DNA of 64,000 nt from Sipunculus nudus (GCA_026874595.1 CM049307.1:36932862-36996861), one strand, 5' to 3'; counted from the stretch's first letter, positions 43,130 through 56,287 are shown. Notes: generated by a model from the sequence alone, not told the origin. Program-made: numbers and translations.

Positions 43130-44515
43130 CTGGCATTAACATTGTCTTGAACATACCCATTTGTGAGCACATGGATACATGACAGAGATATTGTATTTAT
43201 CAATGATTATAAATGCACAATTTCTTATAAAAGTGTATTTTTACATAAATACAGGCATTACATTTTTGTATACACCTTTAGACATATTGGTGCATGCACT
43301 TAAGCGTTTGTGTGTTATATTTGACTATTCATCGTATATGTTGTTTTTTTTTTTATTTTTTAAAAGTTTAAAATGCTCTGTTGTACTTAAATGCAGGGAC
43401 CAACACATTTACCCAGCCTTTTTATTTTATAATAATCTACTGTAAGGTTTGTCAGGTCTTTAAATGGGTTTTAATTTTGACAGCATGGATTTCTTTACAA
43501 TGACTCTGGGAAAGCAGTTCCCAAACATGAGAATTTCATAGTCCCTCATTAAACAGTATTTTTAGGTACATATTTTGAAAATCACGCAGTGTATAATGTG
43601 CAATAAGAATATAAGGAGTACGGCTTCATATTTAGTGTTAACATGATTTTATTGACCGGTCAAACATGAAAAGTGGAGTGTGGTAGGTACAGAGGTTTTT
43701 TGAGAGCAAGGTTACAGCTTTTATGAATATACTTAATTCCTCTTTATATATCATAACTTTTATGTAGTGGACTCTGATGTGTAACAGTTGATTAATTCTT
43801 TAATTAGCGTCAATTATTATCATGTCAGTGAGCACCAGTAATATTATCCATGTTCTAATGCAAGTTTTTGTTTTGGTCATGCTATGTTTTCTATAGCCAG
43901 AACTTTGCACCTGATAAATCACTTCCGGAAATGTCTAAGAGCCGTTAAAGTCATTTTCAAGTTGAGGAACGTGTGTGTTTGTGAATCTGTTTTGAGGCAG
44001 AATTAATGGAGGATGAGCTATCTAGTAGTGGACAAGAACAAGCCTCCGCTACAATATTAACATAGCATTATAATGTATAAATCTATAATTAAAATTTCAT
44101 AATGTGATAACAAAAATGATTTATTCAGACAAGAGTTAGTGTATCCATGTCAGGTACATCAGGTTCAAGTCATTGGTTTTATAAAAGCTATACATGCTGA
44201 ACAGGGAGATATCTGATGGTCTAACATTTGTAGCATGTTTACCACTTTTATTTTTCATAGGTTCCTCCACAGCATTATAGGACACCAGGAAGTTACCTGG
44301 TGGGCCAATGATGAAAAGCAGTGCCTCTAGCCTATTAGCTGATTGTGTGAACTAATGATAATGCTGGTGGGCTGATGGTATTAAATTTGATCAGCTTTCA
44401 CTCAAGTAACCAGGGTCTATTTCTAACCGAGTCCGTCCCTGGTACCACGGGTGTACTAGCATCAGAAATGATAACAAGATAAAAAAAAAAACTTTCCACA
44501 TATTATTGAACAGGA
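43130..44515. repeat. ~1-kb direct duplication, copy 2, with ~300 bp of extra sequence
   Basis: Same order as 41920-42960, with TTGACCGGTCAA at 43652-43663. About 43755-44060 has no counterpart in copy 1. Confidence 0.85.
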
Positions 44516-45127
44516 TTTCTTTTCCCCCATTCATCTAATACATAATTTTCTTCAGATTTGATTGACCAATATTTTTATATTTTTATTCATATAATGAATT
44601 GTCATTTTTTTTACAGTGAATTAAATGTGGTTTTTGGAATGCTCATGGAATATCAGTTAAAAATGAAAATCACAAATTTTTATAATCATAAGCAATCAGA
44701 ACTTTTAATTTTTTTCTCTGCATTCCTAAATATACACATCTTTAAATTGAGTATAACACAACTGGTCTCAGCATACTAAATGCCCCCAGGGTTTCGGTAT
44801 GCCACGTGTGACCATTCGTTCAAGGTGTAATGTTGAAAAAGGTGAACAACCTTGGGCTTGAAAACTGGCTGTGATGATGTTAATAATGACAAACGCATAT
44901 ACTGTGTCCAGTAAAATCACATTATATATTTTCTCTGTCAATTAAACTATCATGTACTTACACAGTGCAGGCGTATCAGTTAAAATTACAAGACAATATG
45001 CTGTCTAAAGATAATTTTATAATGTGAATGCCTCTGTTTTAGAATATTCAGTTATAATCACATGATGAATAAATTATTATTGTTCTACAGATTCGCCGCT
45101 CACATTTTTCGTGGATCAACATTTTTT
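44516..45127. other. Non-coding, no recognised feature
   Basis: AT-rich; nothing seen. Confidence 0.5.
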
Positions 45128-45289
45128 AGCTCAGCTGACTGCAAGTCATCTGAGCTATAGCAATCACTCTTTGTCCGTCGTCTGTCCGGCCATCCGGCCG
45201 TCTGTCCGTTAACAGGGCACTGGACCTGGAATCTTCTAACTTTACATCCAGTGAGGATCATAAAAAATCTCCTTGGAAACTTGGAATTA

Positions 45290-47490
45290 GGTCTCTGTTA
45301 CCCATAATCATCAAGCAATGGGGCTCCTAAGTACCCCCCAGAATAATGAAAAATTTGAAACAAAAGCTCAAGTATCTGAGCAACTAATGCATTGATCACC
45401 ATGATTTTTAGCTCAGCTGACTGAAAGTCATCTGAGCTATAGCGATCACTCTTTGTCCGTCGTCCGTCTGTCCGTCTGTCTGTCTGTCTGTCTGTCCGTC
45501 TGTCCGTCTGTCCGTCCGTTAACCAGGCACAAATCGTAACCGCTGGACCTAGAACCTTGTAACTTTGGATTCTGAGAGGTCCATAAAAAATCTCCTTGGA
45601 AACCAGAAATTAGGTCTCTGTTACCCATATCCTTCGAGCTATGTGGCCCCAAAGTACCCCCCAGAAAAGTCAAAAATTTCATACAAAAACTTCAATATCT
45701 CATTAACTACTTGACAGATGGTCATGATTTTTGGCATACATATTGATCATGAGATGTTACATCACTTCCTGCAGACTGGTGGCGCCACCTGTATTTTTCG
45801 ATTTTTTACAAATTTTTTTCTTTATTTTTGAGACCTTTAAAAATGTGAACATCTGTTAACAAGGCACAAATCATGAAGACTGGACTTAGAATCTTAATTC
45901 TTGACACACTGAGAGGTCCATGAAAAATCTCCTTGGAAACCAGAAATTCGGTCTCTGTTACCCATATCCTTTGAGCTATGGGGCCCCAAAGTACCCCCCA
46001 GAATAGTAAAAAATTTCATACAAAAACTTCAATATCTCAATAACTACATCACTGATGGTCTTCATTTTTGGCATATATATTGATCATGAGATGTTCGATC
46101 AGTTCCTGCAGACTGGTGGCGCCACCTGTACTGTTTGATTTTTTACGATTTTTTCCTCTATTTTTGAGACCTTTGAGGATGCTGTCATCTGTTAGCGTGG
46201 CACAAATCGTAACGACTGGACCTAGAATCTTCATTTTCGACACACTGAGAGACCTATGAAAAGTCTCCATGGAAACCAGAAATTAGGTCTCTGTTACCCA
46301 TATCCTTCGAGCTATGGGGCCCAAATTACCCCCCAGAATAGTCAAAAATTTCATACAAAAACTTCAATATCTCATTAACTACATCACTGATGGTCATGAT
46401 TTTCGACATACATATTGATCATGAGATGTTTCATCAGTTTGTGCAGACTGGTGGCCCCACCTGTATTTTACAATGTTCACGAATTGTTTTCTCCATTTTT
46501 GAGACCTTTAAGGATGTAGTTATCTGTCAACAGGGTACAAATCGTAATGACTGGACCTAGAATCTTCGTTCTTGACACACAGGGAGACCCATGATAAGTC
46601 TCCATGGAAACCTGAAATTTGGTCTCTGTTACCCATATCCTTTGAGCTATGGCACTCCAAAGTACAGATCAGAATAATGGAAAATTTGATACAAAAGCTA
46701 AAGTATCTGAACAACTAATGCAGAGATAACCATAATTGTTTGCATGGATATTGATCATGGAGTGTTTCATAAGTTTCTGCAGACTGGTGGCACCACCTGT
46801 ATTTGTTCGTTTTTTTTTACGAAATTTTTCTGTATTTTTGAGACCTTTAAAGATATGAACATCTGTTAACAGGGCACAAATCATAAAAACTGGACCAAGA
46901 ATCTTTATTCTTGACACACAGGGAGACCCATGAAAAGTCTCCATGGAAGCTTGAAATTAGGTCTCTGTTACCCATATTCTTTAAGCTGTATGGGTCCAAA
47001 ATACCCCCCCCCCAGAATAATGGAAAATTTGATACAAAAACTGCAGTATTTCAATAACTACAACACTGATGGTCATGATTTTCGGCATACATATTGATCA
47101 TGAGCTGTTCCATCAGTTTCTGCAGACTAGGTGTGCCACCTCTATTTTTTTTTCAAATTTTTACGAATTTTTTTTAATTTTTTTTTGAGACCTTTAAAGA
47201 TGTGGTTATCTGTCAACAGGGTACAAATCGCAACAACTGGACCTAGAATCTTCATTCTTGTCATGCAAGGAGGCCCATGAAAGGTGCCTGTGGAAACTTG
47301 AAATTAGGTCTCTGTTACCCATATCCTTCAAGCTATAGGACTCCGAAGTATCCCTCAGAATAATGGACAATTTGATACAAAAACTGAAGTATCTGAACAA
47401 CTAATGCAGAGATCACCATGATTTTTTGCATGGATATTGACCATTAAGTGTTTTTATTAGTTTCTGCAGACTGGTGGAGCCACCTGTATT
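45290..47490. repeat. ~337-bp core tandem repeat, first block
   Basis: GTCTCTGTTACCCATAT recurs at 45291, 45614, 45951, 46287, 46622, 46961 and 47308. Each unit ends with 'aacagggcacaaatcgtaac..ctggac' and has 'gcagactggtggcgccacctgta' (or close variants). Confidence 0.9.
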
Positions 47491-47494
47491 TTTG

Positions 47495-48665
47495 TAACCG
47501 CCAAAACGAAGTTTTGCGGATACTATGTTTTTGATCGAGTTCCTCTGCCGCGGCGGCGTTCGTTTCCAGAGAGCTCCACGGAGACTAATGGACCGATTTT
47601 TCTCAATCTTACACCTATTATCGGGTCATATGTGAACTGGTGCCTAACCAATTTGCATTGACCTCTGACCTTTCCTCTCTATCCAGTGTCCATTTGTGGG
47701 TCTGTTTCCACTCATAAACCCTCATATCTCGGGAACCGTTTGACCGATCAGGAAATAAAAATGATACAAATGTAGCCATTGGATTGCTTTATAACATTCA
47801 CAAAAAATGGTGGCGCCACCTGTAACCATGTTTGCACAGTGTCCATCTGTTCATCTGCCTTGGGTTAAAATCACTCATATCTCTGCAGTGAATTGACTAA
47901 TTCACCTGAAATTCGTCATGTGTATACATCCAGGATAGCTTTCTTGATTTTATGACAGGTGGCGCCACCTACGTTCACGTTCACGCTGATGACATCTAAG
48001 CTTATATCTCGGGAACCGTTTGACCGATCAGGAAATAAAATTTATACAAACGTAGCCCTTTGATAGCTCTGTAACATACATAAAAAATGGTGGCGCCACC
48101 TGTGACAATGTTTGCACAGCGTCTGTCTGTTAGTCTGCCGTGGCCTAAAATTACTCATTTCTCTGTAGTGGTTCGACATAACTGCCTAAAATTTTGCAGG
48201 TTTATACATCGTGGACAGCTTTCTTGATTTTATGACAGGTGGCGCCACCTACATTCTAGTTAACGCTGGACACATCCAAGCTCATATCTCAGGAACCATT
48301 TGACCGATTGGGCCAAAATTGTGCATGTGTTTAGATCTCACATAGGTCTTTATCATACACAAAACTGGAGGGGTTACCTGCAAAGATTTTTGCACAGTGT
48401 TTGTCTGTTTGTCTGCCATGGAAAAAAATCGCTCATATACATGTAGTGGTTTGACTTTTCTGCCTAAAATTTTGCAGGTGTATACAACTTGGACAGCTTT
48501 CTGGATTTGTGGTAGGTGGCACAACCTACATACACATTTAGGCTGCAGACATCCTTGCTAATATGCAACCACCTCACTCTATTTCCCCTTGCCACTTAAT
48601 CCATGCCTCACTAATCGATTTTGGCAGATACATGTAGTCACTTGTCGGTTACCTGTATTCTAGTT
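47495..48665. repeat. Family E copy nested in the core array
   Basis: Begins with the hairpin CCGCCAAAACGAAGTTTTGCGG-like text at 47500-47521. It contains units of about 140-280 bp with 'tcgggaaccgtttgaccgat' and 'ggtggcgccacct'. The end is shared with 15655-16490. Confidence 0.7.
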
Positions 48666-49849
48666 TTAAAAGTTTACACATTTTTCTCTATTTTTGAGAT
48701 AAATAAATACAGACTAAATCTTGGCCTGTTGGTTAATCTGTTTGATGCTTCAGTTGAATGGGTATATACTACCATTCTGGTGATAAAATTTCCTTTTGCG
48801 AATCCCTTCCCAGTCAGCTGAGCGTCATGACCCATGGGTCACTTGTTTTTATTAAAAATTTATAAAACCTGTAAACAAAAAAAAATGATACTGATAAAAA
48901 CTTCTTAATGGAAAAAGTGGATATGCTAAAAAAATAGGCTTATATATAAACTTAAATGCATTATTCCCTTGAAAGTGAAATAAAGGTATTAGTCCATTCT
49001 GTCCACTTGCCTGTCCATCTGTAAATTTTCATATGCATCACAGTATCTCAAAACTTTTACTGTTTTTCTTCATGACAGTCTTGTCAGAGTATTAGTTTGC
49101 AATTATATATTTAGAACTTTACTATAACCAAGTAGGAGGGCCCCTTTCCTCTTAGCTTTTCATATTCTTATATAAATGAAAAACATTACAATTGAATATT
49201 TCTACATCCACCTTCGTGCTGCCCTCACTTTTCCCTTCTCGGAACCCCAACCCAAAGTCAGCCTCAGTAAGCAAGAACAAGGTGAATCAGATATATTCAT
49301 ACTTTAATATTTTGTATAACTATTCGTCCATAGGTACCTATGTACATGCCAGAAATTATGTTAATATTGTGTAATATGTAGACATAGTGGGCATCACAAT
49401 AATGTACCTTGTCAAGACAAAAGAGATATTGTGTCATACAGTCACAAATTCATAAATCACTTCATCAGCATAGTTAATCATAACATCATATCTGTCAAAT
49501 TGAAAGCTTGCAGACTACCATACACTTTAGATCCTTCAACAAATAGCCTTATCATCATTCTACTACTCCTTATTACTGCTGTCAATTGCATTCATATTTG
49601 CTCAAATATATCACAATTTTCAACCCCTCCTAAATAAATAAAAAATAAACCACTATATTTTACTCTATTAATCCATCAGTCAGGTAATTTCATTTATCAT
49701 TTACTCACATATTACATTACATTCCTTTATAATAGCCCAACATGTCCATGATATTCATAAGCTTTATCGACTCGATATAGTATCACAGTGGAGAAACATT
49801 TATAGTCCAGTCACGATCAGCTGAGCGCCGTGACCCATGGGTCCCTTGT

Positions 49850-51600
49850 TTTGCATGGATTTTGATCATGGAGTGTTTCATCGGTTTCTGCATACTGGTG
49901 GCGCCACCTGTATTCAATTTTTTACGTTTTTTCTCTATTTTTGAGAACTTAAAAGATGCGGTCATCTGTTAACAGGGCACAAATTGTAACCACTGGACCT
50001 GGAATCTTTTAACTTTACATCTGGAGAGGTTCATGAAAAGTCTCCTTGGAAACCTGGAATAAGGTCTCTGTTACCCATATTCTTAAAGTTATGGTGCTCC
50101 AAAGTACCCCCCAGAATAATGAAAAAATTGATACAAAAGCTAAAGTATCTGAACAACTAATGCATTGATCACAATGATTCTTTGCATTGATATTTATCAT
50201 GGAGTGTTTCATCAGTTTCTTCAGACTGGTGCAGCACCTATATTTTCTCGATTTTTTACGATTTTTTTTTATTAATGAGACCTTTAAAGATGAGGTCATC
50301 TGTTAACAGGGTACAAATCGTTACCGCTGGACCTTGAATCGTCTAACTTTTATATCTAGAGATGTCCATGAAAAGTCTCCATGGAAATCTGGAATTAGGT
50401 CTCTGTTAACCCATATTCTTAAAGCTATGGGGTTCCGAAGTAAACCCCCCAGAATAATGAAAAAAATTGATACAAAAGCTCAAGTATCTGAACAACTAAT
50501 GCATTGATCACCATGATTCTTTGCATGGATATTGGTCATGGAATGTTTCATCCATTTCTGCAGACTGGTGGCGCCACCTGTATTTTTTTTTTATTTTTAA
50601 CTATTTTTTCTCTGTTTTTGAGACCTTTAAACATGTGGTCAACTGTTAACAGGGCCCAAATTGTAATGACTGGACCTAGAATCTTTTATCTTGACATGCA
50701 GGAGAACCTATGAAAAAGTCTCCTTGGAAACCTGACATTAGGTCTCTATCACCCATATTATCCGAACTATGGGGCTCAGAAGTACCCCCCAGAATAACTT
50801 ATAACTAAAAATTTAATCAAAAGCTCTAGTATCTGGGCAACTAGTGCATTGATTGGCATGATTCTGCACATGCATATGCATCATGGAGTGTTTCATCAGT
50901 TCCTGCAGACTGGTGGCACCACCTGGACTTTTTATAATATTTACGCATTTTTATCTTTATTTTTGAGACCTTCAAAGATGTGGTCGTCTGTTACTAGGGC
51001 ACAAGTCATAACCATTTGACCTGAAATATTTTTTCTTGACATCCCAGGAGGTCCATAAAAATCTCCATGGAAACCTGAAACTAGGTCTCTGTCCTCCATA
51101 TTGTCCGAGCTATGGGGCTCAGAAGTACCCCCCTAGAATAACTAAAAATTTGATACAAAAGCTCTAGTACATAAACAACTAGTGCATTGATTGGCATAAA
51201 TCTTTGCATGCATATGCATCATGGAGTGTTTCCTCAGTTCCTGCATACTAGTGGCGCAACCTGGACTATTTAAAAAATTTTAACACATATTTTTTTCTCT
51301 ATTTCTGAGACCTTCAAAGATGCGGTCGTCCATTAACAGGGCACAAATTGTAACCATTGGTTCTAGAAAACTTGACATCCTTGGAGGTCTGCGAAAAATA
51401 TCCTTGGAAACTTGAAATTAAGTCTTTGTTACCCATATTCTCTGAGCTATGGGGCTTATAACATCCCCCACCCCCCACCCCCAGCAAAATTAATTTGATA
51501 ACAAAGCAGGGCTTAAATCGTAACCGCTGGACCTGGAATCTTCTAACTTTAAATCCACGGAGGTCCATGAAAAGTGTCCTTGGAAACATGAAATTAGGTC
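49850..51600. repeat. ~337-bp core tandem repeat, second block
   Basis: GTCTCTGTTA or close variants recur at 50064, 50399, 50742, 51084 and 51422, then with shorter degenerate spacing to about 52330. Confidence 0.85.
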
Positions 51601-52594
51601 TCTGTTACCCATATTTTCTGAGCTATAAGCACCCCTCAGAATAATTAAAAATTTGATACCAAAGTAGGGCACAAATCATTACTATTTGGCCCAGAAACTT
51701 TAACCTGACATCCTGAGAGTTCCTCAAAAGTTCTCCACAGAAACCTGAAATTCGGTCACTGTGACCTGTATTCTCAGAGTTTAAGGGTATGTTTGAGGAC
51801 CCCAGGAATAATGCATGATACACATAAAGTGCCTGATTCCTCAGGAAAGGTTGGTTGGATAGTCACCAAATTTGGTGTGCTAATAGGTCTTGATGAACTT
51901 AAGCTAGATGCATGAACAATGTTGCCACCTATATTATCTTAATTAGTTGCCTGTGCAAGGACATTTTGTCTACATGTCCTTGGAAACTTGAAATTATAGG
52001 TCTTTGTTATCCATATTCTCTGAGCTTTGGGGCTTATAAACAGCCCCATCAAAATTAAAAATTTGATACCGAAGCAGGGCACAAATCATAATCATTGGAT
52101 CTGGAATCTTCTTACTTTAAATCCAGGGAGGTCCATGAAAAGTCTCCTTGGAAACTTAGGTCTCTGATAATTAGGTCTCTGATACCCATATTTTCTGAGC
52201 TATGGGGCTTGTAAACACCCCTCAGAATAATTGAAAATTTGATACCAAAGTAGGGCACAAGTCATAACCATTTGGCCCAGAAAGTTCTAACTTGACATCC
52301 TGAGAGTTCCTCAAATGTTCTCCCCAGAAACCTGAAATTCGGTCACTGTGACCTGTATTCACAGAGTTAAAGGGTATGTTTTAGCAACCCAAAAATAATG
52401 CATAATACACACAAATTGCCAGATTCCTCAGGCCAGCTTGGTTGAATTGTCATCAAATTTGCTTATGGGTCTTGATGAACTTAAGCTAGGATGCATGAAC
52501 AATGATGCCACCTACATTATCTTAATCAGTTGCCTGTGCAAGGACATATTGTGAACATGTCAGTCGGCTGCGCGTCATGACCCATGGGTCACTT

Positions 52595-53334
52595 TTTTTT
52601 TTTTTTGCAAGTGAAGTCCAGGTCCTTGCTATGGCAAACGTTCCCTTAAAGGTATAAAAAATGGACTCAATTTTGTGTGGATCATATACTAAAAACACCA
52701 TTTCCAGAACTGAAGCAGAATTTGCATTTTCTAAGCAAGAAAGACTGATAAGAGAACAGAGAAAAATTCTGTAGGTCGAAATCTACATCTTGGTGGTTTT
52801 CAACATTAAGTCAACGACTCAGATTGAGAAATTATTTCTCAATTCAGAACTTTACATATCTAGACCGCACACAAACAACCAGACACTGACTCCATCGAAC
52901 TGTTGTTGGGAGTGTATGTTGTATTATACCGGTCGATCTTCGTACTTTGACTGGTTAGATGTACCAACATGTATTGTAATTTTAACGACTTCATATAAGC
53001 ATATATTAAGATAGCTGTTTTTCTAGAATGAAAATAGTTTGCCTCTGACACCGATGTACCGCTGTTGAATTTAATATGTCATGACTCGTCTAAATGAAAT
53101 ACTAATTATATTTACAAACTAGTACAATTGCTAAAATAAAAAATATTTTAATAACGTGGTCTCCCGTCTATAGGTAAAAAATGGTATGAATGAGACGGCT
53201 TTGCAAAGGCGCAGTTACTACCTAGCGGAATTGGTAGCGGACCTATAGACTTAATATCTCCAGTTCTCAATGCATTACTTATTGTCATGGAAAAATAATG
53301 AAAACCATTCGAACTGTGAGGCTATTTATATTTT
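52595..53334. other. Non-coding, no recognised feature
   Basis: Starts with a poly-T run, then AT-rich sequence; only short chance frames. Confidence 0.5.
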
Positions 53335-54452
53335 GTCTTCCTTTTGGTAAATGTTCGCTTTCCTTTGGATAAATGTTCGCCTTCCTTTGCGTAAATACTC
53401 GTCTTCCATTGTGTAAATGTTGCTCTCCCTCTGGGTAAATAATCGTTTTCCTTTGGGTAAATATTGCTCTTCCTGTGATTAAATATTCGTCTTCTTTTGA
53501 GGAAATGTTCCTCTTTGGGTAAATATTTGTCTTCCTTTGGGTAAATGTTCGTCTTCCTTTGAGTTAATGTTCGTCTTCCTTTCTGTTAATGTTCGCCATC
53601 CTTTGAGTAATGTTCCTCTAAGTTTATGTAAATCTTCCTCTTCCTTCCTGTAAACCTTCCTCTTCCTTTCTGCAAACCTTTCTTTTCCTTTGGATAATAT
53701 TCGTATTCCTTTGGATAAATGTTCGACTTCCTTTCTGTAAATTTACGTCTTCATATGGGTAACTGTTCGTGTTGCTTTTGGCAAACATGGCCTTTTGAGT
53801 AAAGGTCCCTCTTCTTTTGGGTAAATATTCGTCTTACTTTGGGTAAACGTTCGTCGTCCTGTCGGAATATTAGTTTTCCTTTCTGTAAATATTCTTCTTT
53901 CTTTGAGTAAATGATTTTTCCTACTTTGTGCTATTGCTCTCTTCCTTTTGGTAAATATCCGTCATCCTCTAGGTAAATGTGAATTTCCTTACGGTTAATG
54001 TTTGCCCTCATGTGGATAAATATTCGTTTTCCTTTGGATAAATGTTCGACTTCCTTTCTGTCTTCCTTTGGGTAAATGTTCGTCTTCCTTTCAGTAAATA
54101 TTCGTCATACTTTGGTTAAATGTTGCTCTTCATTTGGGCAAATATTCGTCTTCCTGAGTAAATACTCGTCTTCCGTTGTGTACATGTTCCTTTGGGTAAA
54201 TGTTTCACTTCGTTTGAGTAATATTCGTCTTTTAGTAAATGCTGCTCTTCCTTTTGGTAAATGTTTGTCTTCCTTTGAGTAAATATTGCTCTTTTTTGGC
54301 TAAATGTTTGTCTTCCATTCTGTAAATGTACGTCTTTCTCTGGGCAAATGCCCGTCTTTCTTTTGGTAAATGCTTCTTATCCTCTCGGTAAATGTTAATT
54401 TACTTTGGGTAAATGCTCGCCTTCCTACGGGTTAATATTCGTCTATCTTTAT
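53335..54452. repeat. Degenerate 22-bp satellite
   Basis: Roughly 50 units of GTCTTCCTTTGGGTAAATGTTC with heavy substitution and indels. Three successive near-perfect 22-bp units are at about 53541-53606. Chance frames within it have no coding sense. Confidence 0.85.
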
Positions 54453-54822
54453 GACTGGTCTATAACATAGCACAGATTGTAACCATGAGACATTAAAAAT
54501 GGTTTATATTTTAACGAGGTTGTAAATGGGAATGTACAATCATAATTCTAGATCTGTGCAGTCCTAAAATCATATTTTGATTAATAATCCATTCATAATT
54601 TTCATATTATTTGAAGCATCCATTTATGTATAAACTAGAGATCAGCTGGTAATGATCCTACCGTAATATTAAAAGGTCATGATCCTACCGTAATATTAAA
54701 AGGTCTCTTTCTTTGATAACTCTGCACCAGACTGGTCCAGTTACTACTACTGCCTTTTGATGGTGACGTAAAATTTGATGTGAAACTGAGGTACCAGAAA
54801 CCCCTCTGATACCGCACATCTG

Positions 54823-54918
54823 CTCTAGAATTGCATTTTAAATCAAGTACACGATACATATTAGAAGATAAAACTGGAGTTAGAAAGGGTTGTTTGCTTT
54901 CTCTATTCATTTTCTAAC
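54823..54918 (+). pseudogene. LINE reverse transcriptase fragment
   Basis: The frame reads ...ILEDKTGVRKGCLLSLFIF then a stop. TGVRxGCLLS is the RT motif (usually GVRQGCxLSP) of non-LTR retrotransposons. Only this block survives. Confidence 0.6.
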
Positions 54919-55313
54919 TGGTAACTGGCGGGACTATTCTCTAGAAGTTGTCGAGCATGCAAAAATTCGGACCTCTGGCCACACAGCCTTGTTACAGTGT
55001 ACCGTGGTATAATTATAACTCCGTGAGTAAACAGACGCAGGTTGATCTTTAACATTTTAATTTTTTTTAAGTTATAGGCCTCCGGCCCACTGAACCATAA
55101 ACCCTAAATTATAAGAATTTTAGCAATGATACAATGATGCATTACCATGATGCTGCTGTTTTTGAACGGCCTATGCGCCTCATGTAGGCCTAATGACGAG
55201 ACTTAGGTGCGACTTCCTGACTCTTTTGAAAGGTTCAAAATTAATTTTATACTAGTTCTTGGTGTCATATCAGCTTAGTGTCCTGGCGACGGCTCTAATT
55301 ACACTTGTTTTAA

Positions 55314-55670
55314 ATGCTCTATAATGGCATTGGTTCCCTTTCTCTTTGGTTATTCTCTTGTGTCCAAAAAGATGTCTCTGCGGGTCGTTCCCTAGTCCTA
55401 CTCCCCCATGTACACCTATATATTCCCTTTTTACCGAAGAAATGGCAGCTAGCTGAGCACATTACAGGTATCAAGGACATGCTTCAAGCATTGAACAAGG
55501 GCACAAGGAAATTACTGTACAGGAGGGCAGCACTGACGGTGCATGCCAGGCTCTTACACTCTCGGGAAAAAAGGAAGATTTTTCAGTGACGGAAAAGTTG
55601 GGGAGGTTGGTGGATGACTCATCATCCATGACACCTGCTTCTGAATCTGTTGGGTTTTCCTCATATAGCC
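55314..55670 (+). pseudogene. Possible degraded coding fragment, unrecognised
   Basis: The frame ...PKKWQLAEHITGIKDMLQAL then NKGTRKLLYRRAALTVHARL has protein-like composition. It ends at a stop, while the adjacent frame continues FSVTEKLGRLVDDSSSMTPA, as after a frameshift. No family is recognised. Confidence 0.25.
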
Positions 55671-55674
55671 GTGT

Positions 55675-55790
55675 TTAGCTGAGCTGACTGTAAGCCGTCT
55701 GAGCTATAGCCATGGCCCTTTGTCCGCCGTTGGTCGTGGATGTACGTTAACAGGGCAACAAGCAAAACCATTAAAGTTTAAAATCTGAAC
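55675..55790 (+). mobile_element. 5'-end fragment of the Helitron-like family
   Basis: AGCTGAGCTGACTGTAAGCC, then GTCTGAGCTATAGCC, TTTGTCCGCCGT and GTTAACAGGGCAACAA match the 5' region of the copies at 45128 and 45410. No 3' end. Confidence 0.6.
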
Positions 55791-56287
55791 TTTGGAAACA
55801 ATTAAATTAGGGATTTTTTATAACTCATATTTTGATATAATATTTAATAAACTGAGATTATTATTCAGATTTGCACTTTAATATCCAGTCAGGACAGCGT
55901 GTGCCCTGTCTTGGGTTACCATATCATGTAATCAAATGTCTATGGAGACCGTTTTCAAGACAGTCTTGGATACTTAAATCAGACTTGACTAAAGACTATA
56001 GGTATTCAAGACTGTTGCCGAGGTGAAGACTATCTTGAATGTATACTGAAATCCCACCCTGTTGGTCCGTCATTCTGATAATCAACGACTCGATTCTATG
56101 CTTGATTCATTCTCCCATTCATTCACACAGGTATAGTTACGCAGCTTTTTTTTGAAAACATACCAAGAAAGTTGACAAAAAAAAAATGAAGCAGGAATAT
56201 GCCTATAATTATGCAATTAACATGAGAAGATACTAGCTGATAAATTTGAAAGATTAAAGCTGAAAATTTGATACATTAAAGTGGTGG

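Larger units (their letters stand above)
45128..52594 (+). mobile_element. Composite Helitron-like block with long core-repeat arrays
   Basis: Two 5' ends (AGCTCAGCTGACT at 45128 and 45410), each followed by GTCC/GTCT repeats. Three 3' ends (subterminal CAGCTGAGC or a variant, then TGACCCATGGGTCA or a variant) lie at 48815-48844, 49818-49849 and 52563-52594. The interior is an array of ~337-bp units (45290-47490 and 49850-51600), interrupted by a family-E copy (47495-48665) and AT-rich sequence. This looks like nested insertion of one family into another. No Rep/helicase coding sequence is visible. Confidence 0.7.

Noticed and set aside
45440-45530. GTCC/GTCT direct repeats as a CRISPR array
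   Set aside because: A simple tetranucleotide microsatellite within a eukaryotic mobile element, with no spacers.
54677-54910. 77-codon minus-strand frame
   Set aside because: The plus strand of the same DNA gives the LINE RT motif TGVRKGCLLS, so the minus frame is a shadow.
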